Assembly: GCF_002592005.1 (NCBI RefSeq)
Contig: NZ_NVQF01000006.1
Coordinates: forward strand, 1-64,000
DNA: 64,000 nucleotides
Direction of reading: 5' to 3'
Origin: Mycolicibacterium palauense
GTDB lineage: Bacteria > Actinomycetota > Actinomycetes > Mycobacteriales > Mycobacteriaceae
This document shows, one piece after another, positions 8,069 through 16,300 of this stretch. Numbering within the stretch: position 1 is the stretch's first letter; every line of letters begins with the position of its first letter. The position numbers and the translations under genes were made by a program. The notes under the pieces were generated by a model. It saw only the letters and a program-made list of their open reading frames with translations. It was not told the origin of the DNA and ran no database searches.

Positions 8069-9271
8069 ATGACCAAGCCCCGGGTGGTCTTCGACCCGTT
8101 CTCGGACGAGTACTTCAACGACCCCTACGACATCTACCTGCGGATGCAGGACGAGGCTCCGGTCTACTACAGCGAGGAGATGGACTTCTACGCGCTGACC
8201 CGGCACGAGGACGTCGCCGCCGCGCTCAAGGACCACGAGACCTTCTCGTCGAGCCGCGGCTGCGACCTGTCGATGGTGCAGTCGGAGGAGGGGCCGCAGA
8301 AGTCGATCATCTTCATGGATCCGCCCGAGCACCGCATGCTGCGCAGCCTGGTCAACAAGGCGTTCACCCCGCGGGCGATCCAGTCGCAGAAGGAGACCGT
8401 CGAGCAGCTCGTCGACCACTACCTCGGCGGGGTCGACCCCGAGCACTTCGACGTCGTGCAGGACTTCTCCGGTCCCTTCCCCGTCGAGGTGATCACCCGG
8501 ATGGCCGGGGTGCCCGAGGAGTTCCGCCAGCAGGTGCGGCACTGGATCGACACGTCCCTGGAACGCGAGCCCGGCAACATGGGCTACACCGAGCGCGGGA
8601 TGCAGGCCAACATCGACTCCGCGATGTACTACTACGGCCTGGTCCAGGAGCGGCGGCAGAACCCGCAGGACGACATGCTCAGCCGGCTGATCGCCGCGGA
8701 GATCGTCGGCGAGGACGGCCAACCCCGCAAACTCGACGACATCGAGATCACCGGTTTCGCGTCGCTGCTCGGCGGCGCGGGAGCCGAGACCGTCACCAAG
8801 CTCGTCGGCAGCTCGGTGGTGACGTTCGCCAAGAATCCCGACCAGTGGCAGAAGCTGCTCGCCGACCGCAGCAAGATTCCCGCCGCCGTCGAGGAGATGC
8901 TGCGGTTCGACGGGCCGGTGCACTACAACGTGCGGTTCACGTTGCGCGACGCGCACCTGCACGGCACGACGATCCCGGCGGGCAAACCGGTGTTCCTGAT
9001 GAAAGCGGCCGCCAACCGCGACCCGCGCGCATTCACCGACGCGCACATCTTCGACATCGACCGCGACCGCTCCGAGGCCCAGAACCTCGGGTTCGGCTAC
9101 GGCATCCACAGCTGCCTGGGCGCGGCACTGGCCCGCATGGAGACCGCCATCGCACTCGACCGGCTGCTCGACTTCATGCCGCGCTACGAGGTGCAGTGGG
9201 ACGAGCTGGAGAAGGTGCACATGCAGAACGTGGCGGGCTACCACCACGTCCCGGTGAAGGTCTTACGCTGA
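8069..9271 (+). CDS. Cytochrome P450
   Basis: 400 aa, ATG 8069 preceded by GGAGGAGAG. Heme-binding loop FGYGIHSCLGAALAR with ligand C349; I-helix oxygen-activation segment LLGGAGAETVTKL, with Ala-Glu rather than the common A/G-G-x-D/E-T pattern fully kept; ExxR in EEMLRF. Soluble bacterial class-I type, needing a ferredoxin: one is encoded at 9333-9530 and another at 3430-3741. Likely hydroxylates an alicyclic or terpenoid/steroid-like substrate. The 3' end, including the stop, is partly duplicated (see repeat at 9265). Confidence 0.9.
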   Translation: MTKPRVVFDPFSDEYFNDPYDIYLRMQDEAPVYYSEEMDFYALTRHEDVAAALKDHETFSSSRGCDLSMVQSEEGPQKSIIFMDPPEHRMLRSLVNKAFTPRAIQSQKETVEQLVDHYLGGVDPEHFDVVQDFSGPFPVEVITRMAGVPEEFRQQVRHWIDTSLEREPGNMGYTERGMQANIDSAMYYYGLVQERRQNPQDDMLSRLIAAEIVGEDGQPRKLDDIEITGFASLLGGAGAETVTKLVGSSVVTFAKNPDQWQKLLADRSKIPAAVEEMLRFDGPVHYNVRFTLRDAHLHGTTIPAGKPVFLMKAAANRDPRAFTDAHIFDIDRDRSEAQNLGFGYGIHSCLGAALARMETAIALDRLLDFMPRYEVQWDELEKVHMQNVAGYHHVPVKVLR

Positions 9272-9300
9272 GAACCACTCCTACGCGGAGAACCACGGAG
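9265..9300. repeat. 18-bp imperfect tandem duplication spanning the P450 stop
   Basis: TACGCTGAGAACCACTCC at 9265-9282 is followed by TACGCGGAGAACCACGGA at 9283-9300. The first copy contains the P450 stop codon. It is one of several short tandem duplications in this window that begin in the last codons of a gene. Confidence 0.7.
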
Positions 9301-9332
9301 CCCCGACCGGACCGACACGAGGAGCGCGAAAG

Positions 9333-9530
9333 ATGACCAAAAAAATCGAGGTCGATTTCGAGCTGTGCGAAGCCAACGGTGTCTGCATGGGCATCCTGCC
9401 GGAAGTCTTCGAGCTCGACGACGAGGACTTCCTGCACGTGCTCTCCGACGAGGTGACCCCCGAGAACGAGGCCAAGGTCCGCGAGGCGGTCCGTCAGTGC
9501 CCGCGGCAGGCCATCTCGATTCGGGAGTGA
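9333..9530 (+). CDS. [3Fe-4S] ferredoxin, P450 redox partner
   Basis: 65 aa, ATG 9333 preceded by GAGGAGCG. Ligands C12, C18 and C56 (CEANGVC ... QCP), the typical three-Cys pattern of small actinobacterial P450 ferredoxins. It lies 61 bp downstream of the P450 and in the same direction, so it is the probable immediate electron donor. No ferredoxin reductase is adjacent; the NuoF-like protein at 2123-3433 is a plausible reductase. Confidence 0.9.
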   Translation: MTKKIEVDFELCEANGVCMGILPEVFELDDEDFLHVLSDEVTPENEAKVREAVRQCPRQAISIRE

Positions 9531-9531
9531 C

Positions 9532-9553
9532 CCGGCCGCCGTTCGGCGGCCGG
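9532..9553. terminator. Hairpin between convergent genes
   Basis: CCGGCCGCC, loop GTTC, GGCGGCCGG: a perfect 9-bp stem directly after the ferredoxin stop and before the end of the leftward gene at 9580. No T-tract follows, as is common for mycobacterial terminators. Confidence 0.55.
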
Positions 9554-9579
9554 CTCCACCGCCGTTGAATCGGTGCTGA

Positions 9580-10086
9580 CTAGCTGGCCGGCACCAGGTC
9601 GGCGGCGCTGGGGCAGCACGCGATCGCCCCGGTCCGGAAGATCTCGCTGAACCCGATCGCGTCGATCGGCTCGGCCGCCGCCGCCAGGGCCTGCACCTTG
9701 AACGCCCGCGCGGCCACACTGAGCCGATGCTCGACCGTGTCGACACTGCCCCGCAGCTCCTCGGGCCAGCTCTCGCCCCACATCGTCACCTCGGTCTGTC
9801 CGGCGGCCAGGGCATCGCGCACCCCCTTGCGGATCCGGGTGTCACGGGCGTACAGCTCGGCCGATACCGCCAGGGCGTGCGGGCGTGGTGCCTGCAGCCC
9901 GCCGGCCAGCGCGCTCTCCAGGTCCCCGGTGTCGGCCCCCAGGATCTGCAGCGGCCGGTCGTCGGCCCCGCCGTCAACCAGGACGGTGACATCCCAGCCC
10001 GCCATCACCCGGTCGAAGAGCCAGCCGCCGGCGACGCGGACCACCTCGGCGACGCTGGGCGCCACGACGTCCAGCCGGTACCTCAC
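9580..10086 (-). CDS. Conserved hypothetical protein, TetR-coupled
   Basis: 168 aa read from GTG 10086, which overlaps the stop of the TetR gene by 4 bp (GTGA). Longer in-frame starts exist but would lie inside the regulator gene. Visible segments include GWDVTVLVDGG, GWLFDRVMAG and a Cys pair near the C-terminus (IACCPSA). No transmembrane segments. No family is recognised. Translational coupling to the regulator suggests a linked function such as an effector-related or accessory protein. Confidence 0.6.
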   Translation of the reverse strand: MRYRLDVVAPSVAEVVRVAGGWLFDRVMAGWDVTVLVDGGADDRPLQILGADTGDLESALAGGLQAPRPHALAVSAELYARDTRIRKGVRDALAAGQTEVTMWGESWPEELRGSVDTVEHRLSVAARAFKVQALAAAAEPIDAIGFSEIFRTGAIACCPSAADLVPAS

Positions 10087-10688
10087 GATGTGCCGTCCGG
10101 GGCGAACTCCCGCTCCAATGACCTCGCGTAGTCCTGAATCGCTTCCTGCAGCGGTACTGACGGATCGAGCAACCATGAGATTTCCATTCCGTTGACGAGG
10201 GACACAATCTGCACGGCCTTGAGGGCCGGGTCGAAGTCGTCGCGGTACTTCCCGGACAGCTGACCCTCCCGGATCAGGTCGGTCACGATCGAGATCGCGG
10301 CGCGCTGCCGGGCCAGCAACCGCTCGTGCAGCGGCGCGTCGGGCATCAGATTCTCGACCAGCAGCACCGAGTAGGTGCCCACCAGCTCTGGGGCCCGATT
10401 GACGCGTTCACCCGCGCGGGCCAGCTGTTTGAGCAGGTCGCCGGCGCGGTCGGCGTGCGCGTCGTCGTCGGCGTCGCGGGCGTCGACGACCGCGTGCAGC
10501 AACTGCTCCTTGGATTCGAAATGGTGCAGCAGCCCGGCCGCGCTGACCCCGGCCTCCCTGGCGATCTGAGCAAGCGTCGTGTTGCGCCACCCGTTGCGGG
10601 TCAGCAACCGCTGCGCCGCGTCGAGGATCCGCTGTTTGCGGTCCTCACCCTTGGCCAGGAGCGTTGCGTACGGCCGGGCAGAGGTCAC
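10083..10688 (-). CDS. TetR-family transcriptional regulator
   Basis: 201 aa from GTG 10688, chosen because the TetR N-terminal helix (RKQRILDAAQRLL) follows closely; an upstream ATG at 10760 would run through the operator. Helix-turn-helix: TTLAQIAREAGVSAAGLLHHF, then SKEQLLHAVV. The C-terminal ligand domain is about 130 residues. It lies upstream of, and overlaps, the unknown gene 9580-10086. An 8-bp inverted repeat at 10714-10741 just upstream is the likely autoregulatory operator. Confidence 0.88.
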   Translation of the reverse strand: MTSARPYATLLAKGEDRKQRILDAAQRLLTRNGWRNTTLAQIAREAGVSAAGLLHHFESKEQLLHAVVDARDADDDAHADRAGDLLKQLARAGERVNRAPELVGTYSVLLVENLMPDAPLHERLLARQRAAISIVTDLIREGQLSGKYRDDFDPALKAVQIVSLVNGMEISWLLDPSVPLQEAIQDYARSLEREFAPDGTS

Positions 10689-10713
10689 GGGCTGGGGCTT
10701 TCTGTCGGGGGCA

Positions 10714-10741
10714 AACCTACTTAACGAACATACAGTAGGTT
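10714..10741. promoter_or_regulatory. Putative TetR operator (inverted repeat)
   Basis: AACCTACT at 10714-10721 and AGTAGGTT at 10734-10741 are perfect 8-bp arms separated by 12 bp, 26 bp upstream of the chosen TetR start. Position and symmetry fit autorepression. The rest of 10689-10937 contains no gene. Confidence 0.6.
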
Positions 10742-10894
10742 GGTTGGCCGGATGTGACAAGGGTCTCTTTGGGATTGTTTTTGATCGATGTCACAGCGGC
10801 AACGGTGGTCACACCATAACCGCGCCCGCCGCGCGGCACGCCGGAACCGGCGAATGCGGGGCCCACCGCGAGACCGGCGCCGATCCCCCGCGGT

Positions 10895-10920
10895 GGGTCC
10901 GCCGCCGCGGGGGCGGACCC
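10895..10920 (-). terminator. Hairpin downstream of the leftward beta-oxidation operon
   Basis: GGGTCCGCC and GGCGGACCC (9-bp perfect stem, 8-base loop) lie just past the end of the acyl-CoA dehydrogenase at 10938. A T-run follows on the plus strand only, so the element may act in either direction. Confidence 0.45.
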
Positions 10921-10937
10921 CGTCGGTTTTTCGTGGT

Positions 10938-12086
10938 CTAGAGTCCCAGCGACTTGGCGATGATCACCTTCATCACCTCGCTGGTACCGGCATAGATGCG
11001 CGCCACCCGGGCATCGGTGTACAGGCGGGCGATCGGATACTCCATCATGTAGCCGTAGCCGCCGAACAACTGCAGACACCGGTCGATCACACGGGCCTGC
11101 ATCTCGGTGCAGAACAGCTTGACCCGGGCCGCATCGGCGCCGGACAGTTCCCCGGCCGCGTGTTCGGCGACCGCCTGATCCAGCATCGCCTGCGCCGCCT
11201 CCACCTCGGTGGAGCAGGCGGCCAGTTCGAACTTGGTGTTCTGGAACGAGGCGACCGGCGTGCCGAAGGCCGTGCGCGTCTTGGTGTAGTCGATGGCCGC
11301 GGCGATCGCCGAGCGGGACTGGGCCACCGAGCCGACCGCGACGGTCAGGCGTTCCTGGGGCAGGTTGTGCCCAAGGTAGGAGAATGCCTCGCCGTCTTCG
11401 CCGAGCCGGTTGGTCACCGGGACCCGCACATCGGTGAACGACAACTCCGCGGTGTCCTGCACCTTGCAGCCCATCTTCTCCAGTTCGCGCCCCCGCTCGA
11501 ACCCGGGCATGCCGTCCTCGACCACCAGCAGCGTCAGACCCTTGCGCCGGTTCTCCGGGTCGGTCGAGGTTCGCGCCACCACGATGACCAGGTCGGCCTG
11601 CATGCCGCCGGTGATGAAGGTCTTGGCGCCGTTGAGCACGTACTCGTCGCCGTCCAGGACGGCGTTGGTGCGCATGCCCGCCAGATCGGAGCCGGTGCCG
11701 GGCTCGGTCATGGCGACAGCGGTCAGCAGTGTGCCGGCCGCCAGTCCGGGGAACCAGCGCCCGCGCTGCTCATCGTTGGCGTAGTGCAGGAAGTAGGGCA
11801 GGATCACCTCCAGCTGCGTGCGCACCGTGGACAGCGTGACCAGCGCGCGCGCCGCCTCCTCCTGCAGCACCACGTTGTAGCGGTAGTCGGGCTGCCCGCC
11901 GCCGCCGTACTCCTCGGGGATGGCCACGCCCATGATCCCGGTCTGGCCAAGCTTGGCGAACGCCTCGCGCGGCATCCGGCCGGCCTTCTCCCACCGCGGG
12001 TAGTGCGGCACGATCTCCTTCTCGATGAAGTCGCGTGCCAGCTCGCGGAACGCCTCGTGGTCCTCGGTGAACAGGGTGCGGCGCAC
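10938..12086 (-). CDS. Acyl-CoA dehydrogenase (FadE family)
   Basis: 382 aa, full length for the family. FAD/substrate motif AMTEPGTGSDLAGM in the middle; C-terminal FGGYGYMMEYPIARLYTDAR and YAGTSEVMKVIIAK. The residue usually serving as catalytic Glu in medium-chain enzymes (xEGT) is Ala (YAGT); a Glu is present in MMEYP, the alternative location used by isovaleryl/long-chain types. It is the last gene of the seven-gene leftward operon that starts at 18857 and follows the thiolase by 66 bp. It catalyses alpha,beta-desaturation of an acyl-CoA. Confidence 0.88.
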   Translation of the reverse strand: MRRTLFTEDHEAFRELARDFIEKEIVPHYPRWEKAGRMPREAFAKLGQTGIMGVAIPEEYGGGGQPDYRYNVVLQEEAARALVTLSTVRTQLEVILPYFLHYANDEQRGRWFPGLAAGTLLTAVAMTEPGTGSDLAGMRTNAVLDGDEYVLNGAKTFITGGMQADLVIVVARTSTDPENRRKGLTLLVVEDGMPGFERGRELEKMGCKVQDTAELSFTDVRVPVTNRLGEDGEAFSYLGHNLPQERLTVAVGSVAQSRSAIAAAIDYTKTRTAFGTPVASFQNTKFELAACSTEVEAAQAMLDQAVAEHAAGELSGADAARVKLFCTEMQARVIDRCLQLFGGYGYMMEYPIARLYTDARVARIYAGTSEVMKVIIAKSLGL

Positions 12087-12152
12087 GGGGTCTCCTCTGT
12101 TTCCTGCTGAAGTGTGGCCCGAAGGGTCGTGAAGTGCCTGAAAGTGCCGGTC

Positions 12153-13295
12153 TCAGACGAGCTCGACGACGGTGGCGTTGGCGGTGCCGCCGCCCTCACA
12201 CATCGTCTGCAACCCGTACCGGATCCCGTTGTCGCGCATGTGATGGATCATCCTGGTCATCAGCACCGCCCCCGAGGCACCCAGCGGGTGGCCCAGCGCG
12301 ATCGCACCGCCGAGCGGGTTGAGCCGGGCCGGGTCGGCGCCCGTCTCGGCCAGCCAGGCCATCGGCACCGGCGCGAACGCCTCGTTGACCTCGAAGACCC
12401 CGATATCGCCGATTCCCAGGCCGGCCTTGCCGAGCACCATCTCGGTGGCCGGAATCGGACCGGTCAGCATCAGCACCGGGTCGGCACCGGTGACGGCACC
12501 AGCCACGTAGCGCGCCAGCGCGGTCATGCCCAGCTCGCGGGCCCGTTCTGCGGTCATGACCAACAGCGCCGCCGCTCCGTCGGAGATCTGGGAGGAGTTG
12601 CCGGCGTGGATCAGGCCGTCGTCGGTGAACGCGGGCTTGAGCCCGGCGAGCTTTTCGGCGGTGGTCCCCCGGCGGATGCCCTCGTCGGCCCCGACGGCGC
12701 CCCCGCCGGTCGGCACCGCGACGATCTGATCGTCGAAGGCGCCCGCGTCCTGCGCCGCGGCGGCCAGCTCGTGTGAGCGGGCCGAATATTCGTCGACCCG
12801 GGTGCGGTCGAATCCCCACTTCTGGGCAATCAGCTCCGCCGAGATACCCTGGTTGAAGGAGAAATTGTCGTACCGCTCAAGAACTTTCGGCCCATAGGGC
12901 ACACCGGTGGCGCGCGCGGCGCCCAACGGCACGCGGCTCATCACCTCCACCCCGCCGGCCACCACCACGTCCTGCTGGCCGGACATGACCGCCTGCACGG
13001 CGAAGTCCAGTGCCTGCTGACTGGATCCACAGGCCCGGTTGACGGTGGTGCCCGGGATGCGCTCGGGCCAGCCCGCGGCCAGCACCGAGTACCGGCCGAT
13101 GTTGCTCGACTGGTCGCCCACCTGGGACACGCATCCCCACACCACGTCGTCGACGAGCGCTGGATCCAGGCCGGTGCGGTCGGCCAGCTCGGTCAGCACC
13201 AGCGCCGACAGGTCCGCGGCGTGCTCACCGGACAGTCCCCCGTTGCGTCTGCCGACCGGCGTGCGCACCGCCCCGACGATCACCGTTTCCCGCAT
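12153..13295 (-). CDS. Acetyl-CoA acetyltransferase / thiolase
   Basis: 380 aa. Nucleophilic Cys in NRACGSSQQ, His in EAFAPV / GHPLGASG, and the second Cys in CEGGGTANAT: all thiolase catalytic elements are present, so this is a competent degradative thiolase (FadA type). The start ATG 13295 lies inside the last micro-ORF of the 14-bp repeat chain (see repeat 13354). It completes a beta-oxidation cycle with the neighbouring hydratase, SDR and dehydrogenases. Confidence 0.92.
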   Translation of the reverse strand: MRETVIVGAVRTPVGRRNGGLSGEHAADLSALVLTELADRTGLDPALVDDVVWGCVSQVGDQSSNIGRYSVLAAGWPERIPGTTVNRACGSSQQALDFAVQAVMSGQQDVVVAGGVEVMSRVPLGAARATGVPYGPKVLERYDNFSFNQGISAELIAQKWGFDRTRVDEYSARSHELAAAAQDAGAFDDQIVAVPTGGGAVGADEGIRRGTTAEKLAGLKPAFTDDGLIHAGNSSQISDGAAALLVMTAERARELGMTALARYVAGAVTGADPVLMLTGPIPATEMVLGKAGLGIGDIGVFEVNEAFAPVPMAWLAETGADPARLNPLGGAIALGHPLGASGAVLMTRMIHHMRDNGIRYGLQTMCEGGGTANATVVELV

Positions 13296-13353
13296 GGCCT
13301 TCTCCAGTCCGTTCTCATGGTCTTCTGACGTGGTCCTGCTACGGCACGCCTTC

Positions 13354-13413
13354 TCACAGCGTCTTTCTCACAGCGTCTTTCTCACAGCGTCTTTCTCACA
13401 GCGTCTTTCTCAC
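13354..13413 (-). repeat. Four 14-bp tandem repeats encoding a stop/start-overlapping micro-ORF chain
   Basis: The unit CAGCGTCTTTCTCA (plus strand) occurs four times at 13357-13412. On the minus strand each copy is GTG AGA AAG ACG CTG TGA, a five-codon ORF (MRKTL). Its TGA overlaps the next GTG as GTGA, giving a period of 14 (18 minus 4). The first GTG shares one base with the TAG stop of the upstream enoyl-CoA hydratase. ORFs lie at 13396-13413, 13382-13399, 13368-13385 and 13354-13371. A fifth (13280-13357, 25 codons) runs through the thiolase start. Confidence 0.85.
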
Positions 13414-14228
13414 TACGTACGTGGCGGTACGGCCCACTTGCCCGTGAACGACGGGTCGCGCTTCTGCGCGAAGGCCGCGTAGGCCTCGGCCGAGTCCGCG
13501 GTGGCGAAGTTGCCCGGCTGGGCGCGCGCCTCGTTGGCCAGGGCCTCGGGCAGCGTGCAGTCGGCGCCGGCCTTCAGCAGTGCCTTGCTGTGGGCCATCG
13601 CCACCGGCGGACCCGCCGCCAGCCGGGCGGCGAGCTCGTCGACGAAGCCGTCGATCTCTGCGGCGGCCTTGACCCAGGTCACCAGTCCCAGTTCGTGCGC
13701 TTCGCCGGCGTCGATGGTGTCGGCCAGCAGCACCAGCCGCTTGGCCTGCTGCAGACCAACCAGTTTGGGCAGCAGCCAGGAGCCGCCGAGATCGATCGAA
13801 AGGCCGCGCTTGGCGAAGATCTGGCAGAACCGCGACTCGGGGGTGGCCACGACCAGATCGCACCCGAGCGCCAGGTTCCACCCCGCTCCCACGGCGACAC
13901 CGGTCACCTTGGCCACGGTCGGGATGGGCAGCTCGTACAACGCGAGCGCCACATCGGTGAGCCGGCGCAGCTTGCGATCGGGGTGGACGTCCTCGGGAAC
14001 CGAGATGTCGGCACCCGAGCAGAAGGCACCGCCGGCCCCGGTGAGCACCAGCGCCCGCACTCCGTCGTCATCGGTGACCGCCCGCAGCGCATCCCGCAGG
14101 GCCACCCACAGCGGCGGGTTCAGCGCGTTCTTGCGGTCGGGGCGGTTCAGTGTCAGCGTCCGGACGCCGTCCCGATCGCTGGACAACAGCAGCGGCTCGT
14201 TCTCAGGCCGACTCGCGGGTGGGGTCAT
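13413..14228 (-). CDS. Enoyl-CoA hydratase/isomerase
   Basis: 271 aa, ATG 14228 in ATGA overlap with the CoA-transferase stop. Crotonase fold: LNRPDRKNALN, the oxyanion-hole segment GGAFCSGADIS, and GVAVGAGWNLALGCDLVVA. The position of the hydratase Glu after the second segment reads SRFCQIFAKRGLSIDLGGSW, with Asp in the isomerase-like position. Hydration or isomerisation of an enoyl-CoA is expected. Its stop leads directly into the micro-ORF chain. Confidence 0.88.
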   Translation of the reverse strand: MTPPASRPENEPLLLSSDRDGVRTLTLNRPDRKNALNPPLWVALRDALRAVTDDDGVRALVLTGAGGAFCSGADISVPEDVHPDRKLRRLTDVALALYELPIPTVAKVTGVAVGAGWNLALGCDLVVATPESRFCQIFAKRGLSIDLGGSWLLPKLVGLQQAKRLVLLADTIDAGEAHELGLVTWVKAAAEIDGFVDELAARLAAGPPVAMAHSKALLKAGADCTLPEALANEARAQPGNFATADSAEAYAAFAQKRDPSFTGKWAVPPRT

Positions 14229-15484
14229 CCGACGACCGGTCCGATCGCCCCCTCGCCGCGCAGCGCGGCGATCTCGCTCTCTCCCAGGCCCAACTCGCCC
14301 AGCACCGCATCGGTGTGCTGGCCCAGGCCGGGCACCGCACCCATCGGCTGCTCGAACCCGGAGATCACCGGCGGTGGCAGCAGAGCGGAGATCTCGCCCT
14401 TGGGGGTGTCGACGGTCCGCCAGCGGTCACGGGCCTTCAGGTGGGAGTGCCCGACGACCTCGCTGGGCGTGTTGTACCGCGAGTTGCCGATGCCGGCATC
14501 GTCGGCGGTCCGCTGGATCTCGGCGAGATCGTACCGGGCACACCAGGTTCCGATGGCCTCGTTGAGCAGGTCGCGGTGCGCGCAGCGGTCGGAGTTGGTG
14601 GCGAAGCGTGGATCGTCGGCCAGGTCGGGCCGGTCGATGATCTCGCGGGCCAGCCGCTGCCACTCCCGGTCGTTGGTCGTACCGAGCACCACCGTCTGCC
14701 CGTCGCGGGTGTCGAAGGCGCCGTACGGTGCCACCGCCGGCGAACTCATGCCCAGGGGCTGTTGGTCGATGCCGGAGTGCTGGGTGTAGGTCAGCTGGTA
14801 TCCCATGATATCGGTCATGGTGTCGAACAGGCTCACCGCGACAGCCGGTGCGGCACCGGGGTTGTGACCGCGCTCGCGGCCCAGCAGCAACGCCATGATC
14901 GACAACGCCGCATAGAGTCCGGTGGAGATATCGGCCACTGGCGGACCGGGTTTGGCCGGCATTCCGGGATAGCCGGTGACCGCGCAGGCCCCCGACTCCG
15001 CCTGGATCAACAGGTCGTAGGCCCGCTTGTGCGAGAGCGGGCCACCGGGGCCGTACCCGTCGATCTCCACGGGGATGACGTGTGGATGGCGCTCGCGCAG
15101 CTGCTCCGGCGCGATGCCCATCCGGGCCGTGGCCCCCGGCGCCAGGTTGGACACCAATGCGTCCGCACGGTCAAGCAGCCGGTGCAGGATGTCCATTCCC
15201 GCCGGTGACTTGAGGTCCAGCGTGACCGACTCCTTGCCCCGGTTGGCCCATACGAAATGTGCGGCCAGACCGCCGGGACCGTTGACGACGTCGTCGTAGT
15301 CGCGGGCGAAATCGCCGCCCTTCGGGTTCTCCACCTTGATCACCCGGGCCCCGAAATCGGCGAGCACCCGGGTGCACATCGGGGCGGACACGGCCTGCTC
15401 CATGGCGATCACGGTGATGCCGGACAGCGGGCCTTCGCGCTGGTCTTCGCGCTGGTCTTCGCGCTGGTCTTCCATGGGCCTCAC
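14225..15484 (-). CDS. Class III (CaiB/BaiF) acyl-CoA transferase
   Basis: 419 aa. GTG 15484 overlaps the upstream SDR stop (GTGA); ATG 15475 is an alternative. The catalytic Asp of family III transferases is in VADISTGLYAALS. N-terminal signature GITVIAMEQAVSAPMCTRVLADFGARVIKVE. The N-terminus bears a four-fold EDQR repeat from 12-bp tandem units just before the first conserved strand. It transfers CoA between carboxylic acids, activating the operon's substrate without ATP, and sits between the SDR and hydratase genes with 4-bp overlaps on both sides. Confidence 0.9.
   Translation of the reverse strand: MRPMEDQREDQREDQREGPLSGITVIAMEQAVSAPMCTRVLADFGARVIKVENPKGGDFARDYDDVVNGPGGLAAHFVWANRGKESVTLDLKSPAGMDILHRLLDRADALVSNLAPGATARMGIAPEQLRERHPHVIPVEIDGYGPGGPLSHKRAYDLLIQAESGACAVTGYPGMPAKPGPPVADISTGLYAALSIMALLLGRERGHNPGAAPAVAVSLFDTMTDIMGYQLTYTQHSGIDQQPLGMSSPAVAPYGAFDTRDGQTVVLGTTNDREWQRLAREIIDRPDLADDPRFATNSDRCAHRDLLNEAIGTWCARYDLAEIQRTADDAGIGNSRYNTPSEVVGHSHLKARDRWRTVDTPKGEISALLPPPVISGFEQPMGAVPGLGQHTDAVLGELGLGESEIAALRGEGAIGPVVG
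15434..15472. repeat. 12-bp in-frame tandem repeat (EDQR) at CoA-transferase N-terminus
   Basis: TTCGCGCTGGTC occurs three times (15434-15469) plus a partial copy. In frame it encodes repeated Glu-Asp-Gln-Arg immediately after the start of the CoA-transferase. Confidence 0.85.
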
Positions 15485-16245
15485 ATAACCATGCCGCCAT
15501 CGACCGGCAGCACCTGCCCGGTGATGTAGGAGGCCGCGTCGGAGGCCAGGAACACGAACGCGCCGGCCACCTCGTCGGGCTCGGCCCAGCGCTTCAGCGG
15601 GATACGGGCCATCATGTTGGCCGCGAACTTCTCGTTGGTGCGGATGGTCTCGGTCATCGGCGTGGCGGCCAACGGGGCCAGGGCGTTGACCAGGATGTTC
15701 TTGGCCGCCAGTTCCCGCGCCAAGGACTTGGTGAACCCGATGATGCCGGCCTTGGCGGCCGAGTAGTTGACCTGGCCGAGCGTGCCGGTGATGCCCGCCG
15801 AGGAGGTCACGTTGATGACCCGGCCGGTGCCGTCGGTCGGGATGTGGGGCAACGCGGCCTGGGTGCAGTGGAAGGTGCCCATCACGTGGACGTCGAAGGT
15901 GCGCCGGAAGGTCTCGTCGGTCAGTTTGGGAAACATCGCCGGCGAGGTGACGCCGGCGTTGTTGACCAGGATGTGCAGCTTCCCCTCACCCAGCGCGGCC
16001 GCGCGGGAGGCGGCGGCCTCGGCGGCCTCGCGGTCACCGACATCCAGCGCGCAGCTGTCGGCCTTGGCGCCGGTGGCCGAGATCTGTTCGGCCACAGCGG
16101 CGGCCGCCGCGCCGTCGACGTCGGTGACCAGCACCGCCGCCCCCGCGCGCGCCAATGCCGCCGCCACCGCCGCGCCGATGCCGCCTCCGGCACCGGCACC
16201 GGTGACCAACGCGGCCCGGCCGGTCAGGTCGAACAGTGGGTTCAT
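15481..16245 (-). CDS. Short-chain dehydrogenase/reductase (FabG-like)
   Basis: 254 aa from ATG 16245, taken over the ATG at 16266 because the conserved core begins MNPLFDLTGRAALVTG. Nucleotide motif TGAGAGGGIG, NNAG, and catalytic S-Y-K in TSSAGITGTLGQVNYSAAKAG; C-terminal GQVLPVDGG. Probably a 3-hydroxyacyl-CoA dehydrogenase providing the oxidation step between the hydratase and thiolase of this operon. Confidence 0.9.
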   Translation of the reverse strand: MNPLFDLTGRAALVTGAGAGGGIGAAVAAALARAGAAVLVTDVDGAAAAAVAEQISATGAKADSCALDVGDREAAEAAASRAAALGEGKLHILVNNAGVTSPAMFPKLTDETFRRTFDVHVMGTFHCTQAALPHIPTDGTGRVINVTSSAGITGTLGQVNYSAAKAGIIGFTKSLARELAAKNILVNALAPLAATPMTETIRTNEKFAANMMARIPLKRWAEPDEVAGAFVFLASDAASYITGQVLPVDGGMVM

Positions 16246-16300
16246 ACGCGAGACTCCCTCATTCACTGGCGGGGCAGGATCGTTGACGTGCGGGTGCGGA

